Shown here piece by piece: positions 27,794 through 36,428 of a DNA stretch of 64,000 nt (positions are counted from its first letter, which is position 1; each line of letters starts with the position of its first letter). The translations under genes and the position numbers were made by a program. The notes beneath the pieces are model-generated. The model made no database searches, was not told where the DNA came from, and was given only the letters and a program-made list of their open reading frames with translations. Source of the DNA: Oscillatoriales cyanobacterium RM2_1_1 (GTDB lineage Bacteria > Cyanobacteriota > Cyanobacteriia > Cyanobacteriales > Microcoleaceae); NCBI GenBank assembly GCA_012033335.1, contig JAAURB010000006.1:1-64000 (forward strand), read 5' to 3'.

Positions 27794-27912
27794 AGTAGGT
27801 GGCTGCAATTAGTTATTAAATGGATGGGGTTCTGAGGCCGTTCTCTAGCAGGTGGGAACGGCCCCCTTCCTCCCCACATCAATCTTCTAATTAATAATTG
27901 TGTCAAGCTACT
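27794..27912 (+). repeat. Dispersed hairpin repeat, copy C
   Basis: Begins AGTAGGTGGCTGCAATTAG and ends CAATTGTGTCAAGCTACT in the extended sense (AGTAG...CTACT ends). The centre has GCCGTTCTC and GGGAACGGC as inverted arms. It separates rpmI and rplT. Confidence 0.65.
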
Positions 27913-28005
27913 GAGCTGGAGTTAATGGTTCAAATAATAATGTGAACAGTTTCATATTTTTGTTTTTAGAAATCTTTGAAATTTTAGTGAGAAGGATACC
28001 TGACC

Positions 28006-28362
28006 ATGACTAGAGTTAAGCGCGGTAACGTGGCTCGCAAACGCCGCAAGAAGATCCTCAAGCTAGCCAAAGGCTTTCGAGGCGCTCAATCCAAAAAGTT
28101 TCGTACTGCTAATCAGCGAGTCATGCAAGCCCTGCGAAACTCCTACCGCGATCGCCGGAATCGGAAGCGAGATTTTCGGCGATTGTGGATCGCCCGAATT
28201 AACGCTGCCGTTCGGGTGCATGGAATGAGCTATAGTCAGTTGATTGGCAACCTCAAGAAAACTGACGTTTTACTCAATCGGAAGATGCTGGCTCAGCTAG
28301 CCATTCTCGATCCGGCCGCCTTTCAAAAAGTTGTTGAAGTGGCGGCTCAAGCCCGTAAATAA
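28006..28362 (+). CDS. rplT: 50S ribosomal protein L20
   Basis: A 118-residue basic protein of the large subunit, needed early in 50S assembly. Starts [20 protein letters not shown] and contains [20 protein letters not shown] and the C-terminal [19 protein letters not shown], all hallmark L20 segments. A good Shine-Dalgarno (GAGAAGGA) lies about 10 bases before the ATG. Together with rpmI it forms the usual ribosomal pair. Confidence 0.97.
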   Translation: MTRVKRGNVARKRRKKILKLAKGFRGAQSKKFRTANQRVMQALRNSYRDRRNRKRDFRRLWIARINAAVRVHGMSYSQLIGNLKKTDVLLNRKMLAQLAILDPAAFQKVVEVAAQARK

Positions 28363-28519
28363 GATTTTAGTGCCTGAAGGGATTAAGCTTGTGAGTGAGA
28401 CTAAATTCCGTAATCCTGCGATTAAGGGCACAAAAGTCTGGGCAGAGTTGCATCTGATTTGATTCACTGTTCTGCTAAGAAAGTTAGGCTGGGAAAACGA
28501 GATAGGTTGAAGCTAAAGT

Positions 28520-29067
28520 ATGCAAAATAACCTGGGAGTTTCTTATATTTTGCTGCTGCTGGGTCTACTCCTAGGGGCGAGCTTTTTCGTGGTTCGCCAG
28601 GTTTTGAGAACCCGACGGGTTGAAGGTTCTCTCTCGCAATTAGAGAGCAAGTTGAGCCGTGAAACAGGAACCGCCCAGGAGTATTATGAACTGGGTTGCA
28701 TTTATAATGACAAGCAACTCTATTCCCAGGCGATCGCCACATTCCAGAAGTCCCTAAAAATTACCGACTCCCAGGAAAATCCCCAAAATTTGGCCATGGT
28801 GCACAATGCCCTGGGGTATGCCTATTTTGGTCGGGAGCAATATGATGTTGCGATTCGGCAGTACAAGGAGGCTTTAAAGCTAGTTCCAAACTACGTAACG
28901 GCCCTGAATAACCTGGGCTACGCCTATGAGCGCAAAAGCTGACGGCCCCAGCTTTAGAAGCCTATGAGCAATCATTGCAGTGTGAGCCAGACAACGGGGT
29001 CGCCAAGCGCAAGGTTGAATCCCTGCGGAAACGGATCGGGATTCCGGATGCCACACCCACTGAGTAG
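28520..29067 (+). CDS. TPR-repeat protein with N-terminal membrane helix, one frameshift
   Basis: An N-terminal hydrophobic helix (ISYILLLLGLLLGASFFVV-like, here VSYILLLLGLLLGASFFVV) is followed by tetratricopeptide repeats: EYYELGCIYNDKQLYSQAIA, MVHNALGYAYFGREQYDVAI and ALNNLGYAYERK. The frame ends early at TGA after GAGCGCAAAAGC; one extra A (five instead of four near 28937) continues KKLTAPALEAYEQSL, a third TPR helix, to a TAG at 29065-29067 and a protein of about 182 residues. TPR proteins mediate protein contacts, often in photosystem assembly in cyanobacteria, but the partner is unknown. Dus starts 25 bases later. Confidence 0.75.
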
Positions 29068-29092
29068 TTTGACTCCCACTATAATTCCCCAG

Positions 29093-30088
29093 ATGTCCCC
29101 TGAATTGCCGTCCTATCTGTCTACTCCGCTGAAAATTGGCAAGGTTGAGGTCAGGAGTCGGGTGCTGCAATCTCCCCTTTCGGGGGTGACAGATCAGGTG
29201 TTCCGGCGATTGGTGCGGCGATATGCACCCGAATCTATGATGTACACAGAAATGGTACATGCCAGCCAGATCAAGCATGTGCGGGAGTTACCCCAAATTA
29301 TGGACGTTGACCCTGATGAGCGTCCGATTAGCGTTCAATTATTCGATTGTCGTCCGGATTTTCTAGCCGAGGGGGCTCAGATGGCAGTTCAAGAAGGGGC
29401 GGATACCGTCGATATCAACATGGGTTGTCCAGTAAACAAGATCACTAAAAACGGCGGTGGGTCTTCCCTGCTACGACAACCTCAGTTAGCAGAGCAAATT
29501 GTTGGCGCTGTAGTGGCGGCAGTTGAGGTTCCAGTAACGGTCAAGACTCGAATTGGTTGGGATGATCGGGAAATCAATATTCTGGAGTTTGGCCGCCGGA
29601 TGGAAGCCGCAGGGGCTCAGATGATTACAATCCATGGCCGTACCCGAGCCCAGGGCTATAATGGCAAGGCCCAGTGGGAATGGATCAAACGGGCCAAGGA
29701 AACCTTGACCATTCCGGTGATCGCCAATGGGGATATCAATTCGGTTGAAACGGCGCTACAGTGTTTGGCTGAAACTGGAGCCGATGGAGTCATGTGTTCC
29801 CGGGGAACTCTGGGTTATCCGTTCCTGGTAGGGGAGATCGATTGGTTTCTCAAAACCGGCGAACTCAAACAACCTCCAACCGTAGTGGAGCGACTGCGCT
29901 GTGCCCAAGAACATCTCCAGGCACTTTTTGAGTACAAGGGCAAGCGGGGGATCTATCAATCTCGAAAACATATGACATGGTATGCTAGGGGCTTCTCTGG
30001 CGCGCATCAGCTCCGCCATCAACTGGCTCAGATTGAATCGGTTCAGGAAGGTCAGGATTTGATTGAGCGGGCAATCGCCCAGTTGTAG
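29093..30088 (+). CDS. dusB: tRNA-dihydrouridine synthase (DusB-type)
   Basis: A 331-residue FMN enzyme reducing specific uridines in tRNA D-loops. SPLSGVTDQVFRRL begins the TIM barrel, VDINMGCPVNKITKNGGGSS contains the catalytic cysteine (about residue 112), TVKTRIGWDD and MITIHGRTRAQGY supply FMN and RNA-binding residues, and ADGVMCSRGTLGYPFLV binds the phosphate. The C-terminal helical domain ends HQLRHQLAQIESVQ. The ATG at 29093 is preferred to earlier in-frame codons, which would read back through the end of the TPR gene. Class (B or other) is less certain than the family. Confidence 0.9.
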   Translation: MSPELPSYLSTPLKIGKVEVRSRVLQSPLSGVTDQVFRRLVRRYAPESMMYTEMVHASQIKHVRELPQIMDVDPDERPISVQLFDCRPDFLAEGAQMAVQEGADTVDINMGCPVNKITKNGGGSSLLRQPQLAEQIVGAVVAAVEVPVTVKTRIGWDDREINILEFGRRMEAAGAQMITIHGRTRAQGYNGKAQWEWIKRAKETLTIPVIANGDINSVETALQCLAETGADGVMCSRGTLGYPFLVGEIDWFLKTGELKQPPTVVERLRCAQEHLQALFEYKGKRGIYQSRKHMTWYARGFSGAHQLRHQLAQIESVQEGQDLIERAIAQL

Positions 30089-30149
30089 CATGTCAGTTGT
30101 AGTATTTCAGTTGTAGTATTTCAGACGATGAAGCACGAGGGGGCTAAAA

Positions 30150-31073
30150 ATGCGATCGCTCAAAGGGCGGGACTTGTTAAGCTTGGCAGACTTGAGTCGG
30201 GATGAGTTACAGTTTTTGCTGGATCTGGCGGTTGATCTAAAATCTGGCAAAGTCAGACTACAGCGCCGGAAAGTACTGGGTTTGATGTTTTCTAAGGCAT
30301 CTACCCGCACCCGAGTTAGTTTTGCCGTTGCCATGTATCAGTTGGGAGGTCAGGTGATTGACCTTAATCCCAGCGTCACCCAGGTGAGCCGGGGCGAACC
30401 CTTGCAGGATACCGCCAGGGTGCTCGACCGCTACTTAGATATTATGGCCATTCGTACCTTTGAGCAGAAGGATCTAAAAACCTTCGCTGACTATGCCAAC
30501 ATTCCTGTGATCAACGCCTTAACCGACCGGGAACATCCCTGCCAGGTACTAGCTGACTTGATGACAGCCCAGGAATGTTTTGGGCAACTCGCAGGGCTGA
30601 CCTTTTCCTATTTTGGGGATGGGGCAAATAATATGGCCCATTCTCTTTTACTCGGATGTGCCATGGCCGGAATGAATATTAGAATTGCTACCCCGGTCAG
30701 TTATCCACCAAACCCCGATATTGTCGAGCAGGCAAAAGTTCTGGCCCAGGGTAAGACCGAAATTCTAGTGACAGACAGCCCCGAGGCAGCCGCCAAGGAC
30801 TGCCATATCCTCTATACCGATGTTTGGGCCAGTATGGGACAGGAATCTGAAACTGCCGAGCGAATTCCTCTGTTTCAACCCTTTCAGGTCAATCAGAAGC
30901 TGCTAGAACAGGCGGATCCTCGAGCCATTGTTCTGCATTGCCTACCCGCCCACCGGGATGAAGAAATCACCGATGAAGTCATGGAAGGTCAGCAGTCACG
31001 AATTTGGGATCAAGCTGAAAATCGGATGCATGCCCAAAAAGCCTTACTGGCCAGTCTGTTGGGTGAGGAGTAG
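30150..31073 (+). CDS. argF: Ornithine carbamoyltransferase
   Basis: A 307-residue enzyme joining carbamoyl phosphate and ornithine to citrulline in arginine synthesis. Motifs: SKASTRTRVSFAVA (carbamoyl-phosphate binding), DREHPCQVLADLMT, and C-terminal HCLPAHRDEEIT with the catalytic Cys. Also MGQESE and the ILVTDSPEAA region. Full length and complete. It follows dus by 62 bases on the same strand. Confidence 0.95.
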   Translation: MRSLKGRDLLSLADLSRDELQFLLDLAVDLKSGKVRLQRRKVLGLMFSKASTRTRVSFAVAMYQLGGQVIDLNPSVTQVSRGEPLQDTARVLDRYLDIMAIRTFEQKDLKTFADYANIPVINALTDREHPCQVLADLMTAQECFGQLAGLTFSYFGDGANNMAHSLLLGCAMAGMNIRIATPVSYPPNPDIVEQAKVLAQGKTEILVTDSPEAAAKDCHILYTDVWASMGQESETAERIPLFQPFQVNQKLLEQADPRAIVLHCLPAHRDEEITDEVMEGQQSRIWDQAENRMHAQKALLASLLGEE

Positions 31074-31164
31074 GGTGAAGAATGGGTAATCGGAGACTTG
31101 AACAGCAACTCTCTGAAGGTCTTGACCTGGAAGTCTTGACTGGGAAATCTTTACCCAGAAATAC

Positions 31165-31866
31165 CTATAAAGCCACCGGATCAACCACAACTTCAATCGT
31201 TGAAGGGTTGCCCTGGGTCAGAACCAGATAACTTGTCGTACTGATCCAGCGCAGTTGACCTTCGAATAAAATTCGGGCCTGCACCGCATAACGATGGCGG
31301 GGATCAATATTTGCGGGATTGTAACTCAGGGTAAACGGAATGGGAACCTGCTGTCCATCAGTTTTAATGGTTTGCTGATCAATAACGATGGCGGGGGCAT
31401 CAGCTAAGCTAATATCAACCAATTGAACTTCTACAACAGCATCTGGAGGCAGGGCAACTCGTTGGGAATAGGTGACAGTTCCTGAGACTGTCGCCTGTCG
31501 TGAGGCCGTTGTTCCTTCACAAGCCATGCGTAATGCTCCAATTAACCAGGGTTGCAGTTGTACCTCTAGGGTATCGCCTCCTAAAATATTTTGCCAACCG
31601 TACTTCTCAGCGTCAAGCCGTTGCATCAGAAACTTCAAGGCTTCCAGGTTATCAATCGTTGCGGCTCGGGTAGTTTCTAGCAGAGTCAGGAGGGGATCAG
31701 TTTCCTCCGCATTTGGCATTGAGGTGACGATAGTACAGACTTCTTGACGGCCTGGACTGGGAGGTGGACTAGCCCATGAACGGAGTGGCAACAGTATTAT
31801 TGATGCACTCATTATTGATACACTCACGCCGTAAATCCCTGTTAGTGGAAGTAATTTTTGATTCAT
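31165..31866 (-). CDS. Secreted YbaY-type (YscW-like) protein
   Basis: From ATG at 31866 the protein has a signal-like segment (LPLTGIYGVSVSIMSASIILL) and is about 233 residues long. Residues after 125 hold a YbaY/YscW-like beta domain: VSGTVTYSQRVALPPDAVVE, VQLVDISLADAPA and IPFTLSYNPANIDPRHRYAV, the pattern found in outer-membrane lipoproteins of this family. There is no lipobox, so it is probably periplasmic. The N-terminal half has VCTIVTSMPNAEETD and a helical linker with no known domain. Function unknown. ATG at 31881 is an alternative start. Confidence 0.68.
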   Translation of the reverse strand: MNQKLLPLTGIYGVSVSIMSASIILLPLRSWASPPPSPGRQEVCTIVTSMPNAEETDPLLTLLETTRAATIDNLEALKFLMQRLDAEKYGWQNILGGDTLEVQLQPWLIGALRMACEGTTASRQATVSGTVTYSQRVALPPDAVVEVQLVDISLADAPAIVIDQQTIKTDGQQVPIPFTLSYNPANIDPRHRYAVQARILFEGQLRWISTTSYLVLTQGNPSTIEVVVDPVAL

Positions 31867-31911
31867 CTTTAGTAAATACAATCAATAGTAAATACGATCA
31901 ATATATGAATA

Positions 31912-32018
31912 AGTAGCTCGACGCAATTAATTAGAAGATTGATGGGGGGCGAAGCCCCAGACCCCCTTGCCACTTAATCTTCCACTTAATCTTCCATTTG
32001 ATAATTACAACACCTATT
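31912..32018 (-). repeat. Dispersed hairpin repeat, copy D (reverse orientation)
   Basis: Plus-strand text begins AGTAGCTCGACGCAATTAAT and contains GGGGCGAAGCCCC. It ends near ATTACAACACCTATTT, the complement of the left end of other copies. An internal 12-base unit (ACTTAATCTTCC) is duplicated. It sits downstream of the 32105-32455 gene. Confidence 0.65.
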
Positions 32019-32104
32019 TACCTTTAAAACATCATAGGGACGACAATTGTCGTCCCTGGGTTCCTCTATCATAAGATTTTCTTGATTGTTGTCTTCAAAT
32101 CAAT

Positions 32105-32455
32105 TCAGGCTGCCGCGCCGACTGAAGAACGCTTTCGTTCGACTTCATCAACCTGAGCTTTTAAGATCGCCAAATTTGGATGAACATACCGCTGATTGGT
32201 CAGGGGATCATAGGCTTCCCATTCCTGAGCAACCTCGGCATCATACCAGATAAACCAATCCCGGTAGATTTCCCCCTCGTCAATGTCAGGACAGAGAGAT
32301 AACCAATCATCTGCAGCGTAGGAGTCTACAGATTGAGCCACTAGATTTAACCAGGCTGCCATAATACATCCCTCTAGATCAGTTTGAATCTTGTGATCGA
32401 CTTGCAACATCTGCTTCATGTTAGAGATTTGAGTGCGGTTTGATTTAAAGTCCAT
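32105..32455 (-). CDS. Unknown 116-residue protein
   Basis: Start chosen at ATG 32455 because GGGGGA lies just upstream; the longer frame to 32545 adds 30 unlikely residues. The protein is acidic with a helical first third (SNMKQMLQVDHKIQTDLEGC) and a tryptophan-rich middle (YRDWFIWYDAEVAQEWEAYD). No known domain is recognised. It ends about 87 bases before a hairpin repeat copy. Confidence 0.6.
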   Translation of the reverse strand: MDFKSNRTQISNMKQMLQVDHKIQTDLEGCIMAAWLNLVAQSVDSYAADDWLSLCPDIDEGEIYRDWFIWYDAEVAQEWEAYDPLTNQRYVHPNLAILKAQVDEVERKRSSVGAAA

Positions 32456-32873
32456 AGTTCCCCCGGATTGATTTACTGATATCACTCTACAGAACTTAAT
32501 TCGTCCAGGGTAATATTCTATGTGACAGTCTTTTAAGAGAAACATTGTAAAGGCGATAAAAAACCAGTAAAACTAAATTCTAGGGCAAAATTTTTTCTGG
32601 AATCAGTAGACACTTATCAAAGTGGCATAATTCTAGAGAGTAGTTCTAAAATCAACCTGGCTATCATTTAAGAAAACCGAACTCATTATCATGATATTCC
32701 TGATCACTTAATACCTCAATAGATTTACGGATCATGTGATTGGATCTGGCACATTTATTTTCAGTAGTTCTACGGATTCTCTATTCCAAGCCCTATTAAA
32801 ACTCCTATCAAATTCCTGTTTAAATCTTGATTCAAATCTTTATTACAAATTTATTACAAATGGAGTACTCCCC
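32456..32873. other. Divergent intergenic region
   Basis: This AT-rich gap of 418 bases separates two divergent genes and should contain both promoters. Near its end it has an 11-base direct repeat (TTATTACAAAT) in TTATTACAAATTTATTACAA. The plus-strand gene has GGAG eight bases ahead of its ATG. No RNA gene or terminator is apparent. Confidence 0.4.
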
Positions 32874-33368
32874 ATGAAATTCTTACCCTATGAAAATTTT
32901 ACTGTGCAATCTTCCGAACCTCTGACAGCAGTAGTTCGGAGACTAGAGGCACAAATTGAAGCCCCTAGAATCCGCTGGAGTTTTTCTCGAAATCATCCTC
33001 CTTACGCCGGCAAACTTTCAGAGAATGGATTTGAAGTCCGGAGAATTATTCACTACCGCAACTCATTTCTACCCCGAATTCGCGGTCAATTTGAAGCCTC
33101 ATCCGGAGGAACAAAGGTTCGGATCAGGATGGATTTACATCCCTTGATCATAGCTTTTTTGCTATTCTGGTGTTCGCTCTGGTACAGCGTCACTATTCCT
33201 GTATTTTTATTAATTTTATTGAACTTGATTCAAGGGCCATTTTGGCAAGGGCTGATGTTTGTAGTGATACCAACTGTAATGCTACCTGCAATTTATTTCT
33301 CATTTCGCTATGAGGCTGATCGTAGCCGCCGGAAACTGACCAATATTATCTTAGGAAATTCACCGTAG
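32874..33368 (+). CDS. Unknown membrane protein, 164 residues
   Basis: The ATG at 32874 has a GGAG ribosome binding site. Residues 1-85 are soluble (LTAVVRRLEAQIEAPRIRWS, then GFEVRRIIHYRNSFLPRIRG) and are followed by two membrane helices (LIIAFLLFWCSLWYSVTIPV and LMFVVIPTVMLPAIYFSF) before a basic tail. The layout, a cytosolic N-domain then a hairpin of helices, recurs in several uncharacterised cyanobacterial proteins, but I do not recognise a family name. The upstream in-frame start at 32736 lies in AT-rich DNA and is unlikely. Confidence 0.68.
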   Translation: MKFLPYENFTVQSSEPLTAVVRRLEAQIEAPRIRWSFSRNHPPYAGKLSENGFEVRRIIHYRNSFLPRIRGQFEASSGGTKVRIRMDLHPLIIAFLLFWCSLWYSVTIPVFLLILLNLIQGPFWQGLMFVVIPTVMLPAIYFSFRYEADRSRRKLTNIILGNSP

Positions 33369-33447
33369 GAACCTCAGGAATTATCAGAGCCAAATGATTC
33401 ACAAAATGATTTATATAGCGATTTCTAATCACGTGAGATACAGATTT

Positions 33448-33506
33448 GAAAGGTGGCGGCGCGGTGTGCCGCCACCTTTCGTACTCTAGCAGCGTTGGAA
33501 ACGCTG
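33448..33506 (+). repeat. Two tandem perfect hairpins
   Basis: First hairpin: 13-base perfect arms GAAAGGTGGCGGC (33448-33460) and GCCGCCACCTTTC (33468-33480) around a 7-base loop. Second: CAGCGTT / AACGCTG (33490-33496, 33500-33506). The unit lies between convergent genes. A degenerate relative is visible near 26140-26215. It could act as a transcription terminator, although the T run is weak. Confidence 0.6.
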
Positions 33507-33601
33507 TAAAATAATTTATAAACTTGATAATGTGATGATTTACAGGGCTAAAGAAACAGAATATGCAGGTCAAATCATTCGGCATTTAGTCCTATTTTGC
33601 C

Positions 33602-34627
33602 TCACTCCCTGAACAACAACTCCCCCGAACCCGAGACTACTTCTCCAATTTTGTAAGCCCGAATTTTAGCTCCAATGAAATGGTGAATCGCCTGCTCAAC
33701 CTGAGTGGGCGGGACAAAAACCACAAATCCAATTCCCATATTAAACGTTTCTAACATGGCCGTTGGATTGACCGCTCCGGTTTCAGCAATCCAGTTAAAA
33801 ATAGCTGGAATAGGCCAACTTTGAGCAACAAGCTGAACAGACTGTGCTGGCCCCAGACACCGGGGTAAATTTTCCGGTAGACCCCCCCCGGTAATATGGG
33901 CCATGCCATGAATTTCAATTGCTCCCCGTAGGGCCGCCAGAACCGGTTTCACATAAATCCGGGTCGGAGTCAGGCAAATATCTCCCAGGGTTTGGTTCCC
34001 GGCCCATTTCGGCTTTTCCTGCCAATCTAGATTGCGATCGCTGATCACCTTACGCACCAAACTAAACCCATTGCTGTGGAGTCCGCTACTAGCCAGACCA
34101 ATCGCCACATCTCCAATCTGCATCTGGGAACCGTCCAGCCGTTGATGCTTTTCGACGATGCCCACACAAAATCCCCCTAGGTCATATTCTCCAGCCCCGT
34201 AAAACCCCGGCATCTCAGCAGTTTCTCCCCCAATCAGGGCACAACCTGCCTGCAGACATCCCTGGGAAATCCCCTCAACCACCTGGGTCAGTTGTTCCGG
34301 GTTCAGCTTGCCGGTAGCCAGATAGTCCAGAAAAAATAGCGGTTCCGCCCCGGCAGTGAGAATATCATTGACACACATCGCCACCAGATCAATCCCCACG
34401 GTATTGTGACAGTTGAGGATGTTGGCCAGCTTCAGCTTTGTACCCACTCCATCGGTTCCGGCTACTAATACGGGCTGTTGATACCCGGCGGGGAGTTCAA
34501 AGCAACCCCCAAAGCCCCCCAGTCCTCCCAGAACTTCAGGACGAAAAGTTTGTTGGACTAGATTTCGAATCTGATCGACGAAGGCGCGCCCTGCATTAAC
34601 GTCTACCCCCGCAGCTTGATAATCCAT
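33602..34627 (-). CDS. purM: Phosphoribosylformylglycinamidine cyclo-ligase (AIR synthase)
   Basis: A 341-residue purine biosynthesis enzyme closing the imidazole ring with ATP. Typical segments: [12 protein letters not shown] at the N-terminus, [14 protein letters not shown] (ATP and substrate loop), [41 protein letters not shown] and [14 protein letters not shown]. Complete and of normal length. The ATG at 34627 begins directly before DYQAAG. No other purine genes are adjacent. Confidence 0.95.
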   Translation of the reverse strand: MDYQAAGVDVNAGRAFVDQIRNLVQQTFRPEVLGGLGGFGGCFELPAGYQQPVLVAGTDGVGTKLKLANILNCHNTVGIDLVAMCVNDILTAGAEPLFFLDYLATGKLNPEQLTQVVEGISQGCLQAGCALIGGETAEMPGFYGAGEYDLGGFCVGIVEKHQRLDGSQMQIGDVAIGLASSGLHSNGFSLVRKVISDRNLDWQEKPKWAGNQTLGDICLTPTRIYVKPVLAALRGAIEIHGMAHITGGGLPENLPRCLGPAQSVQLVAQSWPIPAIFNWIAETGAVNPTAMLETFNMGIGFVVFVPPTQVEQAIHHFIGAKIRAYKIGEVVSGSGELLFRE

Positions 34628-35244
34628 AGTCGTGAGTGGTTTGAAATCAAGGTTTGAAATGGAAGTTTGAAATGGAGATTTGTAACAAGGAACCCTCTCT
34701 TGATCTTAGGGGCTTCGCTGACTTTTGCTACGGTATCCTCAAATTTATCCTCAAAAGTTTCTGATCCCTGACCTGTTCATCTTTAAACCGCTATTTCAGA
34801 ACGGGGGGGGCGATCGCAAAGCTTACTAGATTTATCTGATTTTTTCCGGATAATCAAATTCATTAAAAATTTTTATACATTCTGATTTGAATCCGTGCCA
34901 ATTCCCAAAAACCCCATTTGGCCAGTTTTACAGGGAGAACTGTACAGTCTAGTTGGGACAAAAACAACAGAGGGTGGCCCTCCGCGCTGATCCCCAACCC
35001 TAAAACTTCATGCTAATCTGATTCCCGTTCTGTTGTTTTAAAACAAACACAGAATGACTATGAGTTACCAAGTTAGGTGTGCATTGCGAATAGTAGTTGA
35101 GTTAACGCTGATCTAACCCAAAAGCGAAGGATTAAGCCTGCTAATATCCTGACGCTCAGATCTGAAAAGACCAGGTTTTTTCAGTCCTCATCTACTTTTG
35201 AGTAACTCATAGGCAATTGTCGAGTTGGCTTTTAGCTTTAATCT
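34628..35244. other. Long divergent intergenic region with an inverted repeat
   Basis: 617 bases without a gene between purM and rlpA. Perfect 11-base arms AAAACAACAGA (34961-34971) and TCTGTTGTTTT (35029-35039) flank about 57 bases, and a small hairpin GAGGG-TGG-CCCTC (34970-34982) lies near the left arm. The structure could be part of a long rlpA 5' leader. It does not match a riboswitch class that I can confirm. Confidence 0.4.
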
Positions 35245-36285
35245 ATGAAGTATGCATTTCTGGGTAGTCTTGTGGCTTTAACATTGGCTCCTGCTGTCGG
35301 CTTAAACCTGCAGCATAGCGACCAAACCCAAGCTAGCAATACCCCCATTGAGAAGTCAGATTCAGTTTCTCCTACAAACCAGTCCCCTGATCAATCCATT
35401 GATCAGCCTCAGCCTTCTGAGGTGACCAAGATCGGAGAGTACCAGTCTGAAACTCATACATCTAACAGACAGGGCTTAGTCGCCACAGTCCAGGCCCATG
35501 AATGGAACCTGCGCCCTGCTGCAACTCTCTATATCCGAAACATTCCAATTCTCACCTTTACAACCACGGCTACTCCTCAAAACATTCTGAGTGAGACCAC
35601 TACCAGTGAGAATGGCCCTGGAAAATCAGGGCAACCAGCCAGCCTTTCTTCTGAAGCAGATAGCCTAACATCCACCTCTGATGATCCACTGCAGCGAGCC
35701 TCTACCCTGGCAGCCCAATTGAATCAGCTAGATTCCTATGCGTTTGACTCCAGCACCATTATGGTCAGATGGGATGGGGGACAAGAACGCTACATCATAG
35801 GCACTGAAGAGTTGGATCTGGTAGCAATGGATGCCCACACCATTTTGCCAGACACCACTAACGATATTGCTCAAGATGCCTTGCAAGCCACTAACCGACT
35901 CCGCCGTCAACTAGGCAATGCACCGCCGGTCAGTACCATTGTCAATGCTCCCCAACCTGAACGGGTCGCTGTCCGCACCGTGAAAAAAATGCTCCAGGGT
36001 ATGGCATCCTGGTATGGCCCAGGTTTCCATGGGAGACTCACGGCAAATGGGGAAATTTATGACAAGTATCAAATGACAGCCGCCCATCCGTCTCTGCCGT
36101 TTAATACTCAAGTTCTGGTCACAAATCAGAATACAGGTCTTTCGACGATAGTTCGGATCAATGATCGAGGCCCCTATGCAGGGGGCAGAATTATTGATCT
36201 CTCAGAGGCTGCTGCCTATGCTGTAGGCATGGTAAGTAGCGGTGTTGCCCCTGTCACCGTCGAAATTCTGACACCTGTGCGATAA
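35245..36285 (+). CDS. RlpA-family septal lytic transglycosylase-like protein
   Basis: A 346-residue secreted protein. N-terminal signal segment MKYAFLGSLVALTLAPAVG, a low-complexity linker to about residue 145, an unknown region to about 240, then the double-psi beta-barrel domain from about 250: MASWYGPGFHGRLTANGE, MTAAHPSLPFNT, RINDRGPYAGGRIIDLS. These are the conserved catalytic-fold residues of RlpA, which cleaves naked glycan at the septum. There is no SPOR domain at the C-terminus and no lipobox cysteine, so it is probably soluble in the periplasm. Confidence 0.88.
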   Translation: MKYAFLGSLVALTLAPAVGLNLQHSDQTQASNTPIEKSDSVSPTNQSPDQSIDQPQPSEVTKIGEYQSETHTSNRQGLVATVQAHEWNLRPAATLYIRNIPILTFTTTATPQNILSETTTSENGPGKSGQPASLSSEADSLTSTSDDPLQRASTLAAQLNQLDSYAFDSSTIMVRWDGGQERYIIGTEELDLVAMDAHTILPDTTNDIAQDALQATNRLRRQLGNAPPVSTIVNAPQPERVAVRTVKKMLQGMASWYGPGFHGRLTANGEIYDKYQMTAAHPSLPFNTQVLVTNQNTGLSTIVRINDRGPYAGGRIIDLSEAAAYAVGMVSSGVAPVTVEILTPVR

Positions 36286-36428
36286 TTGATCGGAAAATAA
36301 TTGACTTGCAAGGTTTCCCAACGGAAAATCCTGTGAGATAGTTTTCTGTGGTTGGTTGTTAATGGCAGTTTTTTGCTATCAATCGGCCACAGTTGCTGTT
36401 TGGGTTGCCATCACCAGTTGCCATCACC

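Noticed and set aside
28964-29092. Long N-terminal extension of the dus gene from 28964
   Set aside because: It reads through the true end of the TPR gene in another frame; the family start is at 29093.
34900-35244. c-di-AMP (ydaO-type) riboswitch before rlpA
   Set aside because: The conserved core of that riboswitch could not be found; only a simple inverted repeat is visible.
36286-36428. Upstream start for panC at 36393
   Set aside because: The PanC family begins at MRLFTT (36429); the extra residues have no counterpart.
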